Source: Heterorhizobium halophytocola (lineage in GTDB: Bacteria > Pseudomonadota > Alphaproteobacteria > Rhizobiales > Rhizobiaceae). From it: a stretch of 64,000 bases of DNA. A program made the translations under genes and the position numbers. Shown piece after piece: positions 1-7,988 of this stretch (positions are counted from its first letter, which is position 1; each line of letters opens with the position of its first letter). The notes below the pieces were generated by a model that did no database searches, was not told where the DNA came from, and saw only the letters and a list, made by a program, of their open reading frames with translations. Location of the stretch: assembly GCF_017873095.1 (NCBI RefSeq), contig NZ_JAGGJU010000001.1, forward strand, positions 372,001 to 436,000, written 5' to 3'.

Positions 1-49
1 TTGCCATCACCGGCTCGAAGGCAAGGACGAGCCGGCCGGGCGTTCATGC

Positions 50-907
50 TTATTGCGGGGTGACGTCGAAGCCGAACCACTTTTCCGACAGGCGCTTGGT
101 CGTGCCGTCGGCAATGGCGGACGCGATCGCCTTGTCGAACTTTGCCTTCAGGCCGGTGTCTTCCTTGCGCAGGCCAACAGAGCTGCCGGCCCCCAGCATG
201 CCGCCCTGGAAGCGCGGACCGACGATTTCCATATCGGAATTGGCCGGCTTCTCGACGGCGGTGCTGAGATAGCCCATGGAGGCCATGGTAAGATCGACGC
301 GGCCGGCGACGAGATCGAGATCGTGCTGCTCGGTCGTCTTGTACTCGCGCACCTCGACGGCATCCTTCAGATATTCGTTGACGAAGCGCGCGGCGATCGA
401 GGCGGACTGCACGCCGATGACCTTGCCCTTCAACAGCGGCTTCAGCTCTTCGGCCGCCTTGCGCGCACCCTCTTCATTGCTCGCCAGCGAGTAGAGCTTG
501 CCCTTTTCCGGCAGGTCGACCAGATCGCTGCCCTTCAGGGTCGCGAAGGCCTGGCCGGTGCTGCCGTAGGATTCCGAGAACGCAATGACTTCCTTGCGTT
601 TTTCGGTGGCCGACATGCCGGCCATGATCGCGTCGAACTTGCCGGCAAGCAAAGCGGGGATGATGCCGTCCCAGGCCTGTGCGACGAAGGTGCACTTCAC
701 CTCCATCCGCTTGCAGAGCTCGTTGCCGAGCTCGACGTCATAGCCATCCAGCGAGCCGTCGGGCCGGGTGAAGTTGTAGGGCGGAAAGGCGCCTTCGGTG
801 GCGATAGTCACCTCGGTCCACTGCTTTTCCTCGGCATGGGCCGAGACGGTCGCCAGCGAGGCGACAGCGAGCACGCTCGCCGATACGGTGCGGATCAGTT
901 TCTTCAT
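50..907 (-). CDS. Polar amino acid ABC transporter, periplasmic substrate-binding protein
   Basis: 285-residue solute-binding protein of the family-3 (HisJ/ArgT) type. Residues 1-25 form a classical signal peptide ending in AHA, followed by a mature N-terminus EEKQW. The body carries the family signature around GSLDGYDVELGNEL and ends at the C-terminal WFGFD segment. An upstream in-frame ATG at 1072 would add 55 Arg/Ser-rich residues overlapping the ATPase gene; the ATG at 907, preceded by an AGGGGA ribosome site, is preferred. It is the last gene of the operon amidohydrolase, two permeases, ATPase, binding protein. Exact ligand cannot be read from sequence: a basic or polar amino acid or a conjugate released by the M20 hydrolase is plausible. 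Confidence 0.9.
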   Translation of the reverse strand: MKKLIRTVSASVLAVASLATVSAHAEEKQWTEVTIATEGAFPPYNFTRPDGSLDGYDVELGNELCKRMEVKCTFVAQAWDGIIPALLAGKFDAIMAGMSATEKRKEVIAFSESYGSTGQAFATLKGSDLVDLPEKGKLYSLASNEEGARKAAEELKPLLKGKVIGVQSASIAARFVNEYLKDAVEVREYKTTEQHDLDLVAGRVDLTMASMGYLSTAVEKPANSDMEIVGPRFQGGMLGAGSSVGLRKEDTGLKAKFDKAIASAIADGTTKRLSEKWFGFDVTPQ

Positions 908-947
908 TTCGGTATTCCCCTTTTCGTTGCGGTTCTGGACCTGTTGG

Positions 948-1727
948 TCACTTGCTGATGAATTGCCGGAAGCGTTCCGACTGCGAATGGCTGAACACGT
1001 CCTGCGGCGTCCCCTGCTCCTCGATCTCGCCCTGGTGCAGGAAGACGACCCGGCTGGAGACATCGCGGGCAAAGCCCATCTCGTGGGTGACGACCAGCAT
1101 GGTGCGTCCCTCCTCCGCGAGCGCGCGCATCACCCGCAGCACTTCGCCCACGAGTTCCGGATCGAGCGCGCTGGTCGGCTCGTCGAACAGCATCACCTTC
1201 GGCCGCATGGCGAGCGCCCGGGCGATCGCCGCGCGCTGCTGCTGGCCGCCGGACAGATGCGCCGGATAGTCGTTGCGCTTTTCCGCGATTCCGACCTTTT
1301 CGAGCAGCGCCTCGGCTTCGGCGATGCATTCCGCGCGCGGCCGCTTCAGCACGTGCACCGGCGCTTCGATCAGGTTTTCCAGAATGGTCTTGTGGGACCA
1401 GAGATTGAAGCTCTGGAAGACCATGCCGAGTTCGGTGCGGATGCGGTCGACCTGGCGCGGATCGGCGGGCCTGCTCTTGCCATGCCTGGCCGGCACCATG
1501 CGGATCGTCTCGCCGGCGATGCTGATCGTTCCGGAATTGGGCGTTTCCAGCATGTTGATACAGCGCAGCAGCGTCGACTTGCCCGACCCGGACGAGCCGA
1601 GGATCGAGATCACCTCGCCTTGCTGCGCCTTGAGCGAGATGCCTTTCAGCACCTCCAGCGGGCCGAAGCTCTTGCGCAGATCGGCGACATCGACGACGGG
1701 GGCGTTGGGCGCGGCGATCTCTGTCAT
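948..1727 (-). CDS. Polar amino acid ABC transporter, ATP-binding protein
   Basis: 259-residue ATPase of the HisP/GlnQ type that powers import on the cytoplasmic side. Walker [10 protein letters not shown] lies at residues 44-52, the Q-loop near 104-106, the signature LSGGQQQR at 158-165, Walker B ending in DEPTSALD at about 182-189, and the switch His in VVTHE at 215. Its start codon overlaps the stop of the upstream permease by 4 bp, so the two are translationally coupled. The binding-protein gene follows 40 bp downstream. All catalytic motifs are intact. Confidence 0.95.
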   Translation of the reverse strand: MTEIAAPNAPVVDVADLRKSFGPLEVLKGISLKAQQGEVISILGSSGSGKSTLLRCINMLETPNSGTISIAGETIRMVPARHGKSRPADPRQVDRIRTELGMVFQSFNLWSHKTILENLIEAPVHVLKRPRAECIAEAEALLEKVGIAEKRNDYPAHLSGGQQQRAAIARALAMRPKVMLFDEPTSALDPELVGEVLRVMRALAEEGRTMLVVTHEMGFARDVSSRVVFLHQGEIEEQGTPQDVFSHSQSERFRQFISK

Positions 1728-2446
1728 GACGGGGTTCCGATCCTTGAGGGCCTGGACGACTGACGCGGGCGCAGATGGCCGCTCAGCCGGTATTCGATCA
1801 GGGCGACGGCTTGCGTCAGGATGAAGTTGAGGGCGAGATAGATGAGGCCGGCGACGACGAAGACCTCGATGGCCCGATAGCTTTCCGAAATGATCCGGGC
1901 CGCGACGCCGGTCACCTCCATGATGGTGATGATCGAGGCGAGCGAGGTCGCCTTGACCATCGAGATCATCTCGTTGCTATAGGCGGGCAGCGCCTGGCGA
2001 ATGGCGAGCGGCAGGATGATCCGGCGAAAGGCAAGCGGCCGCGACATGCCGCAGGCCCGGGCCGCCTCCACCTGCCCCTGCGGCACGGAGAGCAGGCCAC
2101 CGCGGATGATCTCGCTGGAATAGGCGGCCGTGTTCATCATCAGTGCGATGATGGCGCACCATTGCGGATCGCGCAGGACCACCCAGAACACGCTGTGACG
2201 CACGGCCGGAAACTGGCCCATGCCGTAATAGATCAGGAAAATCTGCACCAGAAGCGGCGTGCCGCGGAAGACGAAGACATAGGTCCGGGCCAGCCAGTCG
2301 AGAACGGCGATCCCCGAGACGCGGCAAAGCGCGAGCAGCAGCGCCAGCACCGCCCCAAGGCAGATCGAGGCGGCGGCAAGCTCCAGCGTCTTCGGCACCG
2401 CCGCGATCAGTTCGAGGAAGGTCGCCCACATGAAGGGAAGGTTCAT
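1724..2446 (-). CDS. Polar amino acid ABC transporter, permease (HisM type)
   Basis: 240-residue inner-membrane permease of the HisM/HisQ family with about five hydrophobic segments. The EAA coupling loop is at about residues 127-146 (EAARACG followed by IILP). Typical length for the family. It overlaps the second permease gene by 4 bp upstream and the ATPase gene by 4 bp downstream, giving a tightly coupled permease-permease-ATPase unit. Confidence 0.93.
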   Translation of the reverse strand: MNLPFMWATFLELIAAVPKTLELAAASICLGAVLALLLALCRVSGIAVLDWLARTYVFVFRGTPLLVQIFLIYYGMGQFPAVRHSVFWVVLRDPQWCAIIALMMNTAAYSSEIIRGGLLSVPQGQVEAARACGMSRPLAFRRIILPLAIRQALPAYSNEMISMVKATSLASIITIMEVTGVAARIISESYRAIEVFVVAGLIYLALNFILTQAVALIEYRLSGHLRPRQSSRPSRIGTPS

Positions 2447-3165
2447 GGGTTTCTCCTCGTGCCGATCCGGGTGCGCCGCTCGGCCGCATTCAGCGCCAGG
2501 CCGGAGACGGTGGAGATGGCAAGGTAGAGCGCTGCCGCCACCACATAGAAATCGAAGGGCAGGCCGGACGACCCCGCCCCGATCTGCGACTGGCGCAACA
2601 GTTCGACGACGCCGGTGACAGAGACGAGCGCCGATTCCTTCAGCACCACCTGCCAGACATTGCCCATGCCCGGCAGCGCGTGACGCAGCGTCAATGGCGC
2701 GATGATCCGGCGAAAGCGCAGGAAGCGCGGCATGCCGCAGGCGATCGCCGCTTCCAATTCCCCGGGATGCACGGCACGAAAGGCGCCGCGGAAGACTTCG
2801 GTCTGCTGCGCGCCCGACGTGATGCCGACGGCAAGGGCACCGGCCAGCAGGCCGGGAAAGCCGATGAAGCCGTCATTGCCGAAAAGCCGCCCGATCGCCG
2901 AGATTGCCGCCGAGCCGCCGAAATAGAAGAGATAGATGACCAGCAGATCGGGAATGCCGCGCAGCACCGTTGTATAGGCACCGGCGATGGCGCGGCCGAC
3001 GACGCCGCCGGAAATCTTCACCCAGGCGCCGAGCACCCCGATGCAGGCACCGATGGCGAAACCGGAAAGAGCGATGACGATGGTCATCATGGCACCGGTC
3101 AGAAGCGCTGCTCCCCAGCCTTCGGGGCCGAAGCCGAACAATTCGAAGAAACCCGGTTGCGCCAT
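2443..3165 (-). CDS. Polar amino acid ABC transporter, permease (HisQ type)
   Basis: 240-residue inner-membrane permease, partner of the neighbouring HisM-type protein in a presumed heterodimer. The EAA loop is at about residues 138-157 (EAAIACG followed by IIAPL). Hydrophobic segments span roughly 20-50, 60-90, 100-125 and 190-225. It starts 70 bp downstream of the amidohydrolase stop, so hydrolase and transporter probably share one transcript. Confidence 0.93.
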   Translation of the reverse strand: MAQPGFFELFGFGPEGWGAALLTGAMMTIVIALSGFAIGACIGVLGAWVKISGGVVGRAIAGAYTTVLRGIPDLLVIYLFYFGGSAAISAIGRLFGNDGFIGFPGLLAGALAVGITSGAQQTEVFRGAFRAVHPGELEAAIACGMPRFLRFRRIIAPLTLRHALPGMGNVWQVVLKESALVSVTGVVELLRQSQIGAGSSGLPFDFYVVAAALYLAISTVSGLALNAAERRTRIGTRRNP

Positions 3166-3235
3166 GACGGATCCTTATCTCAGACCGAGAGGGGCGCAAG
3201 CGCCGGGGACGCGGAAACGCGATGCGCGTCGAATA

Positions 3236-4660
3236 TCATGCATGACGCTTTTCCGGCAGCGGCGGTTCGACGTCGTCGGGGATCGGATTGACGAAGGGAC
3301 GACCGTCCAGCCGCTCGGCATGATCGGCCTTGGCGGCTTCGATTTCCTGCGGATTGTTGAACATGTCGACGGCCGTGGCTGCCATCACCTTGGCGGCATG
3401 GGTCATGCCCTTGTGGGCCGCCGGCAGCTTGCCCTGCGCCACCAGTTGCCAGGAATGGCCGGGCGTACCGATCGCGTAGGTCGCGCCGCGCATCTGCACG
3501 GTCGGCACCACCCAGCTGACGGTGCCGACGTCGGTCGAGCCGACCGAATTGCGATCCCCGCTTTCCGGCGGAAAGATCAGGTCGCACAGGGCCAGCCCCT
3601 TGCGCGGCTTGACACCGAAGCGTTCGAAGGATGCCCTGATGTCGGCGTCCGTAAAGGTCTTCTGGAATTCCGCCGCCGTCTTGCGGTCGCTGTCATCGAA
3701 CTGTGCGGGACCGAGGCGCTCCAGATTGCGATGCATCAGCTGTTCCAGCGGCGTGTTGCCGACGAGATCGGCATCGCCGCTGATCACCTCGTGGCGCATG
3801 GTGGTACCTGTCATCAGCGCCGCACCGCGGGCGACATCCTTGACCCGTTCGACCAGTTCCAGCAATTCCGGCAGGCTGCGCGAGCGGATCAGGTAGCGGA
3901 CGGAGGCCTGCGCCTGCACCACGTTCGGCGCCTGGCCACCGGCATCGATGATCGCATAGTGAAGACGGGCGCTGATCGGCATGTGCTCGCGCAGATAATT
4001 CGCCCCGACATTCATCAGCTCGACGGCATCGAGCGCGCTGCGGCCGAGATGCGGCGAGGACGCGGCATGCGCCGCCCTGCCGGTAAAGCTGAACAGAATC
4101 TCGTTGCAGGCGAGCGACACCGGGTTGTTGACGCCGGTGAAGGCGGCAGGGTGCCAGCAGATGGCGATGTCCACGTCGTCGAACACACCGGCGCGGACCA
4201 TGAAGCCTTTCGACGAGCCCCCCTCCTCTGCCGGGCATCCGTAATAGCGAACGCGGCCCGGCAGGTTGTTCTGCGCGAGATAGTCCTTGACCGCGGCGGC
4301 AGCGAGCATCGAGGCGGAGCCGAGCAAATTGTGGCCACAGCCATGGCCATTGCCGCCTTCGACCAGTGGCTGCTGCTCGGCAACGCCGGCTGCCTGGCTC
4401 AGCCCTGGAAGGGCGTCGTATTCGCCGAGAATGGCGATCACCGGTCCGCCTTCCCCCGCCTCGCCCATGACGGCGGTCGGCAGGTCGGCTACACCTTCGG
4501 TCAGCCGGAAACCTTCCCGGCGCAGCATGTCGGCATGTTCGGCAGCGGCGGCATATTCGAGATAATTGGTCTCGGGCGTGTCCCAGATACGGTCGCTGAG
4601 CTCGGCAAATGCGGGTGCCTTGTCATCGACCAATGCCCAGACCAAATCCGAATTATTCAT
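3236..4660 (-). CDS. M20-family amidohydrolase (AbgB-like, p-aminobenzoyl-glutamate utilization type)
   Basis: 474-residue cytoplasmic metallo-amidohydrolase with the layout of AbgB/aminoacylase relatives. Visible motifs: GEYDALPG (79-86), metal-binding GHGCGHN (105-111), EEGG (145-148), His170 in CWHP, and a dimerisation/lid region around GRAAHAAS. AbgB splits p-aminobenzoyl-glutamate; related M20 enzymes split N-acyl amino acids or indole-acetyl amino acid conjugates. It is the first gene of the ABC transporter operon, which suggests that an amide conjugate is imported and then cleaved. Fold and chemistry are secure; the substrate is not. Confidence 0.88.
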   Translation of the reverse strand: MNNSDLVWALVDDKAPAFAELSDRIWDTPETNYLEYAAAAEHADMLRREGFRLTEGVADLPTAVMGEAGEGGPVIAILGEYDALPGLSQAAGVAEQQPLVEGGNGHGCGHNLLGSASMLAAAAVKDYLAQNNLPGRVRYYGCPAEEGGSSKGFMVRAGVFDDVDIAICWHPAAFTGVNNPVSLACNEILFSFTGRAAHAASSPHLGRSALDAVELMNVGANYLREHMPISARLHYAIIDAGGQAPNVVQAQASVRYLIRSRSLPELLELVERVKDVARGAALMTGTTMRHEVISGDADLVGNTPLEQLMHRNLERLGPAQFDDSDRKTAAEFQKTFTDADIRASFERFGVKPRKGLALCDLIFPPESGDRNSVGSTDVGTVSWVVPTVQMRGATYAIGTPGHSWQLVAQGKLPAAHKGMTHAAKVMAATAVDMFNNPQEIEAAKADHAERLDGRPFVNPIPDDVEPPLPEKRHA

Positions 4661-4686
4661 GCCGCTGCCCTTGAAATTCTACTAAA

Positions 4687-4704
4687 CCAATATTGGCGCC
4701 AATT
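4687..4704. promoter_or_regulatory. Palindromic operator candidate between the hydrolase/ABC operon and gntR
   Basis: Two overlapping perfect palindromes occur here: a 10-bp one (CCAATATTGG, 4687-4696) and a 12-bp one (ATTGGCGCCAAT, 4692-4703). They lie in the 136-bp divergent intergenic region, 27 bp from the hydrolase start and about 93 bp from the GntR start. GntR/FCD regulators bind short inverted repeats in just such places, so this is the likely site for control of the transporter operon. Binding itself is inferred. Confidence 0.5.
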
Positions 4705-4796
4705 TATGCTCCGATTTTTGAATTGCGCAAGTGCCTGTCTCAACTATATTTCTGCTTTGCGGCCAGCGATGATTCCGAAGGGCCGGAGGAGAGGCG

Positions 4797-5447
4797 ATGA
4801 AACCGGACAGGCGAGACGAAGCGGGCGGCGATAACACCGTCGATGTCACCGACCTTATTCTTCATGACATCCAGACGGGGCTACTGGCGCCCGGGAGCTG
4901 GCTGAAGCAGATCGATCTTGAAAAACGCTATGGCTGTGCGCGCCCCGAAATCCGCCGGGCACTGGATCGACTGACGCAGAAGCGAATCGTCGAGCACGTC
5001 CCCAATCGCGGCTATCATGTCTTCGAGCCGGACGGCGATCAGGCCCGCCAGGTGAGCGAAGTCCGCCTGCTGTTGGAACTGGGGGTCGCGGGCCGGATCA
5101 TCGACAATGCAAGCGCTGCCGATATCACGGCGCTCAACAGTCTTGCAGACCAGTTCGATCGGCTGATCATGTCCGGCACCACGATCGAGCTCTACGAGGC
5201 GAATCTTGCCTTTCATCATCGTCTGCTGTCGCTGTGCGGCAATGCCGAACTGGTCAAGGTCGTGACGGAAATCCGCCAACGCACCTCGTCTGCCCCCGTC
5301 TCCCAATGGACGACGCGCGCGCGCATTCAGCAATCGAGCCTGGAGCACTACGATATGGTGCGCTGTCTCGAAATGCGCGACATGGATCGCCTCAAGGCAC
5401 TAATTACCCAACACATCATGCAGTCAGGGCCGGACGCGTCGGCCTGA
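4797..5447 (+). CDS. GntR-family transcriptional regulator with FCD domain
   Basis: 216-residue regulator. A winged helix-turn-helix occupies about residues 18-76, with the GntR recognition pattern RYGCARPEIRRALDRL. An all-helical FCD ligand domain follows (about 86-210) with the expected LLLELGVAGRI start and FHHRLLSLCGN metal/ligand segment. A strong GGAGGAGAGG ribosome site precedes ATG 4797. It is divergent from the amidohydrolase-ABC operon and most likely controls it in response to the imported compound or its hydrolysis product. Confidence 0.92.
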   Translation: MKPDRRDEAGGDNTVDVTDLILHDIQTGLLAPGSWLKQIDLEKRYGCARPEIRRALDRLTQKRIVEHVPNRGYHVFEPDGDQARQVSEVRLLLELGVAGRIIDNASAADITALNSLADQFDRLIMSGTTIELYEANLAFHHRLLSLCGNAELVKVVTEIRQRTSSAPVSQWTTRARIQQSSLEHYDMVRCLEMRDMDRLKALITQHIMQSGPDASA

Positions 5448-5540
5448 ACCGGCTGCGGCGAAAACCGGGAGATGCAGCAGGCGTCCGCGTCAAGCAGAGC
5501 CTGCTCCTGCCACGGTTATAATGAGGGATGAACCGGCCTG

Positions 5541-6236
5541 CTATTCGGCCGGGCCGAGGATCAGGCTGACGGGTTCGAGCCCCTCGATCGTCCCGTGCAG
5601 TTCATCGCCGGTAACCACAGCGCCCACGCCCGACGGCGTGCCCGTATAGATCAGGTCGCCCGGCTGCAGGTGATAGTAGCCGGAGAGATGGCTGATGATC
5701 TCCGGCACCGACCAGACCATGTCTGACAGCACCGCATCCTGACGGGTCTCGCCGCCGACGGAGAGCGTGATGCGCTGATCCACGATCGGCGCGACATCCT
5801 CAGCCTTGCTGATCGTCCCCAGGATGGCCGAGTTTTCAAATGCCTTGGCGAAATCCCAGGGCCGCCCTTTTTCCTTGGCCACATTCTGCAGATCGCGTCT
5901 GGTCATATCGAGACCGCAGGCATATCCGTAGACGGCCTGCATCGCATCGGCTGAATTGACGCGAAACGCAGGCTTGCCGATCGCCACCACCAGTTCCATC
6001 TCGTAATGCAGGTTCGATGTGCCGGGCGGATAGGGCACCGTTGCGCCAGCCATGACCACGGCCGAAGCCGGCTTGGTGAAATAGAAGGGAGCCTCCCGAT
6101 CGACCTCCGCCCCCATTTCGGCGGCGTGCGCGGCGTAGTTGCGACCGACGCAGAAGATGCGGTGAACAGGAAATCCGTCCACCTCGCCCGCAACCGGAAC
6201 GAGAGGGGTGGAGGGGGTTTCGAACAATGCTTTCAT
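5541..6236 (-). CDS. Fumarylacetoacetate hydrolase family protein (fumarylpyruvate/acylpyruvate hydrolase-like)
   Basis: 231-residue FAH-fold enzyme. The N-terminal VHRIFCVGRNYAAHAAEMG, the metal-binding HYEMELVVAIG (Glu79, Glu81) and YGYACGLDMTRRDLQ (Asp110) are all present, as is the C-terminal YTGTPSGVGAV. This subfamily hydrolyses C-C bonds of acylpyruvates such as fumarylpyruvate at the end of aromatic ring-cleavage pathways. No ring-cleavage genes are adjacent, so the substrate is open. The open frame runs upstream to 6437, but ATG 6236 matches where homologues begin. A MarR gene lies divergently 395 bp away. Confidence 0.85.
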   Translation of the reverse strand: MKALFETPSTPLVPVAGEVDGFPVHRIFCVGRNYAAHAAEMGAEVDREAPFYFTKPASAVVMAGATVPYPPGTSNLHYEMELVVAIGKPAFRVNSADAMQAVYGYACGLDMTRRDLQNVAKEKGRPWDFAKAFENSAILGTISKAEDVAPIVDQRITLSVGGETRQDAVLSDMVWSVPEIISHLSGYYHLQPGDLIYTGTPSGVGAVVTGDELHGTIEGLEPVSLILGPAE

Positions 6237-6631
6237 GAGAGAAAGTTCCGTCTGTGGAGGCCTCGAAAATGTGGTCCGAAAGGCATAGTTCAATGCGACG
6301 AACTTTGAAACACGCCATTGGAGTGAACGTCGCGATAATTTTTTGGGTGGCTGGATAGTGCGTGCAAGTCGTTGTTTTAAATGCCAGGATTGCAGTCGCG
6401 TCGCAAAATGGGACGCCGCCAGAACACCTAAAAGCACGCTCCTGTCGTATTCTACTTTCTTATTTTAGAAGTTATGCTAATATGTACTCCGACGAAATAA
6501 ATAAGATTTGAAGGATAACCGATGGTAATGCAGTAGAATAATATCTACGTGTCAGTTGTTTGTGAAAGTTAGTTGCGACATGATCGCGACGCCGAGTAAA
6601 TTCGATCTGCGGGGGCAGAAGGGGACACGAC
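6237..6631. other. Intergenic region between FAH-family gene and marR
   Basis: 395 bp with no supportable gene; the stretch 6440-6600 is clearly more AT-rich than the surroundings, as expected for divergent promoters. An imperfect inverted repeat at 6572-6590 (arms GTTGCGA and TCGCGAC, one mismatch) ends 41 bp before the MarR start codon and could be its operator. No recognisable riboswitch or RNA gene was seen. Confidence 0.35.
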
Positions 6632-7090
6632 ATGTTGGAAATCTTTGAGATGCCATCGCATTTGGTAAGACGCCTGAACCAGGCGTCGGTCTCGATGTTC
6701 ATGGAAGAAACCGGCAAGCGGGGCTATGATCTTACACCGGTGCAGTATGGTGCTTTGATCGCCATCAGCGACCGTCCTGGCCTGGACCAGGCGACACTTG
6801 CCAATCACATCGCCTATGACCGCGTCACCATTGGTGGGGTGGTGGACCGGCTGGTGCAGAAGAAATTCGTACGCCGCGAAATCAGCGCCACCGACAGGCG
6901 GGCGCGCGAACTTTATCTGACCGAGACAGGCTCCAAGATCCTCGAGGAAGTGCGCCCGATTGTGCGCGATACGCAGGAACTGCTCCTGCAGGGGCTCGAT
7001 ACCGATGAACGGATCCTGTTCATGCGGATGCTGCGCAAGGCCGCCGACGCGGTCAATGAGCGCAGCCGCGCACCGCTCAGGATCACCTGA
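6632..7090 (+). CDS. MarR-family transcriptional regulator
   Basis: 152-residue MarR protein. The winged helix spans about residues 45-105, including GLDQATLANHIAYDRVTIGGVVDRLVQ as the recognition part and a basic wing ATDRRARELYLTETG. N- and C-terminal helices form the dimer interface. Located divergently from the FAH-family gene, it probably regulates that gene or itself in response to an aromatic compound; this is inferred from context only. It ends 4 bp from the convergent nuclease-like gene. Confidence 0.88.
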   Translation: MLEIFEMPSHLVRRLNQASVSMFMEETGKRGYDLTPVQYGALIAISDRPGLDQATLANHIAYDRVTIGGVVDRLVQKKFVRREISATDRRARELYLTETGSKILEEVRPIVRDTQELLLQGLDTDERILFMRMLRKAADAVNERSRAPLRIT

Positions 7091-7094
7091 CCGG

Positions 7095-7721
7095 TCAACA
7101 ATCGCCGGCGCGACAAAGAGGATCGGCCCAGGTACCGGATCGCGAAGCGACCGCCTGGGCCTCCACCGCCTCCAGCCCGGCGCCGGCCACCGCGCGCACA
7201 TTGCCGCTTTCTACCAGCACCTGCGCGAGATCGAGATTGCCAAGACGGCAATCGATCAGCCGGACATACCGGCCGAGCCGATCGGATCGGCACTCCAGAT
7301 AATGGTTGAGAATCGTCTTTCGCAGATAGGCACGTGCCCGTGCACCGCAGACGAAGCGTTGACCTTCATCCGTGCGGCAGAGCCTGTGCGGTGGCGGTGC
7401 AAACACCCTGGAAAGAAGATATACCGTGCCCTTCAGGATGAACGAGCCGCCATCCGTGACCGTCACACCGCGCCCGGCCCGCAGGCCGAGCGTGAACCGA
7501 TATCTGATGCCGGGAATCCGCTGATACGGCTGGTTGTCACGATCGACGCGGACGGGCCGATCCGTCCAGATGCGGTCACCGGCGCGCGCGAACGGCAGGC
7601 GCCGCTCCGCATCGGCCCGCCTCTCCTCCGCCCCGGCGCCATGCATCGTCGTCGCAAGGAGCAGGACAACGAGGCTTGGCTTCAGGCTTGCTCCTGTCAG
7701 TCTGGAAAAATGCTGCAGCAC
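7095..7721 (-). CDS. Secreted staphylococcal-nuclease-like (thermonuclease-fold) protein, degenerate
   Basis: 208 residues. A hydrophobic signal peptide (about 14-32, LVVLLLATTMHGAGA) predicts export. The second half follows the SNase pattern: a CGARARAYLRKTI helix, a DRLGRYVRLIDC segment equivalent to the D-x-YGR strand, and LDLAQVLVESGNVRAV equivalent to the L-N-x-L-v-x-x-G-x-A end. The first half lacks a convincing DGDT/RL-x-G-I-D catalytic strand, so nuclease activity is doubtful. Several Cys residues could form disulfides in the periplasm. Convergent with marR. Confidence 0.6.
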   Translation of the reverse strand: MLQHFSRLTGASLKPSLVVLLLATTMHGAGAEERRADAERRLPFARAGDRIWTDRPVRVDRDNQPYQRIPGIRYRFTLGLRAGRGVTVTDGGSFILKGTVYLLSRVFAPPPHRLCRTDEGQRFVCGARARAYLRKTILNHYLECRSDRLGRYVRLIDCRLGNLDLAQVLVESGNVRAVAGAGLEAVEAQAVASRSGTWADPLCRAGDC

Positions 7722-7988
7722 GGCAGGTTCCCATCAGCGCGAATTCGTATAAGACATTGGAACATATCTTTTCGCTTGTCGTTTCAACAGTTATCCCATC
7801 AATAGCCTCGGACGCCATGACGGCTGAACAGAATTCATACTTTGCCGCTACACACATTTCGGCCTCCTCATTTCATCGGGCGAGACGCGGCAGCGCATGG
7901 CATCCCCATGCCCCACGGCGCCTATGGCAGGCGAGGCCTACGCACGCATCGCCACGCCAGGTTTTCTCCAGCAGAAAGGTAAAGCTCT

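Noticed and set aside
907..1072. 55-residue N-terminal extension of the binding protein
   Set aside because: It would bury the signal peptide behind an Arg-rich stretch and overlaps the ATPase gene; ATG 907 has a good ribosome site.
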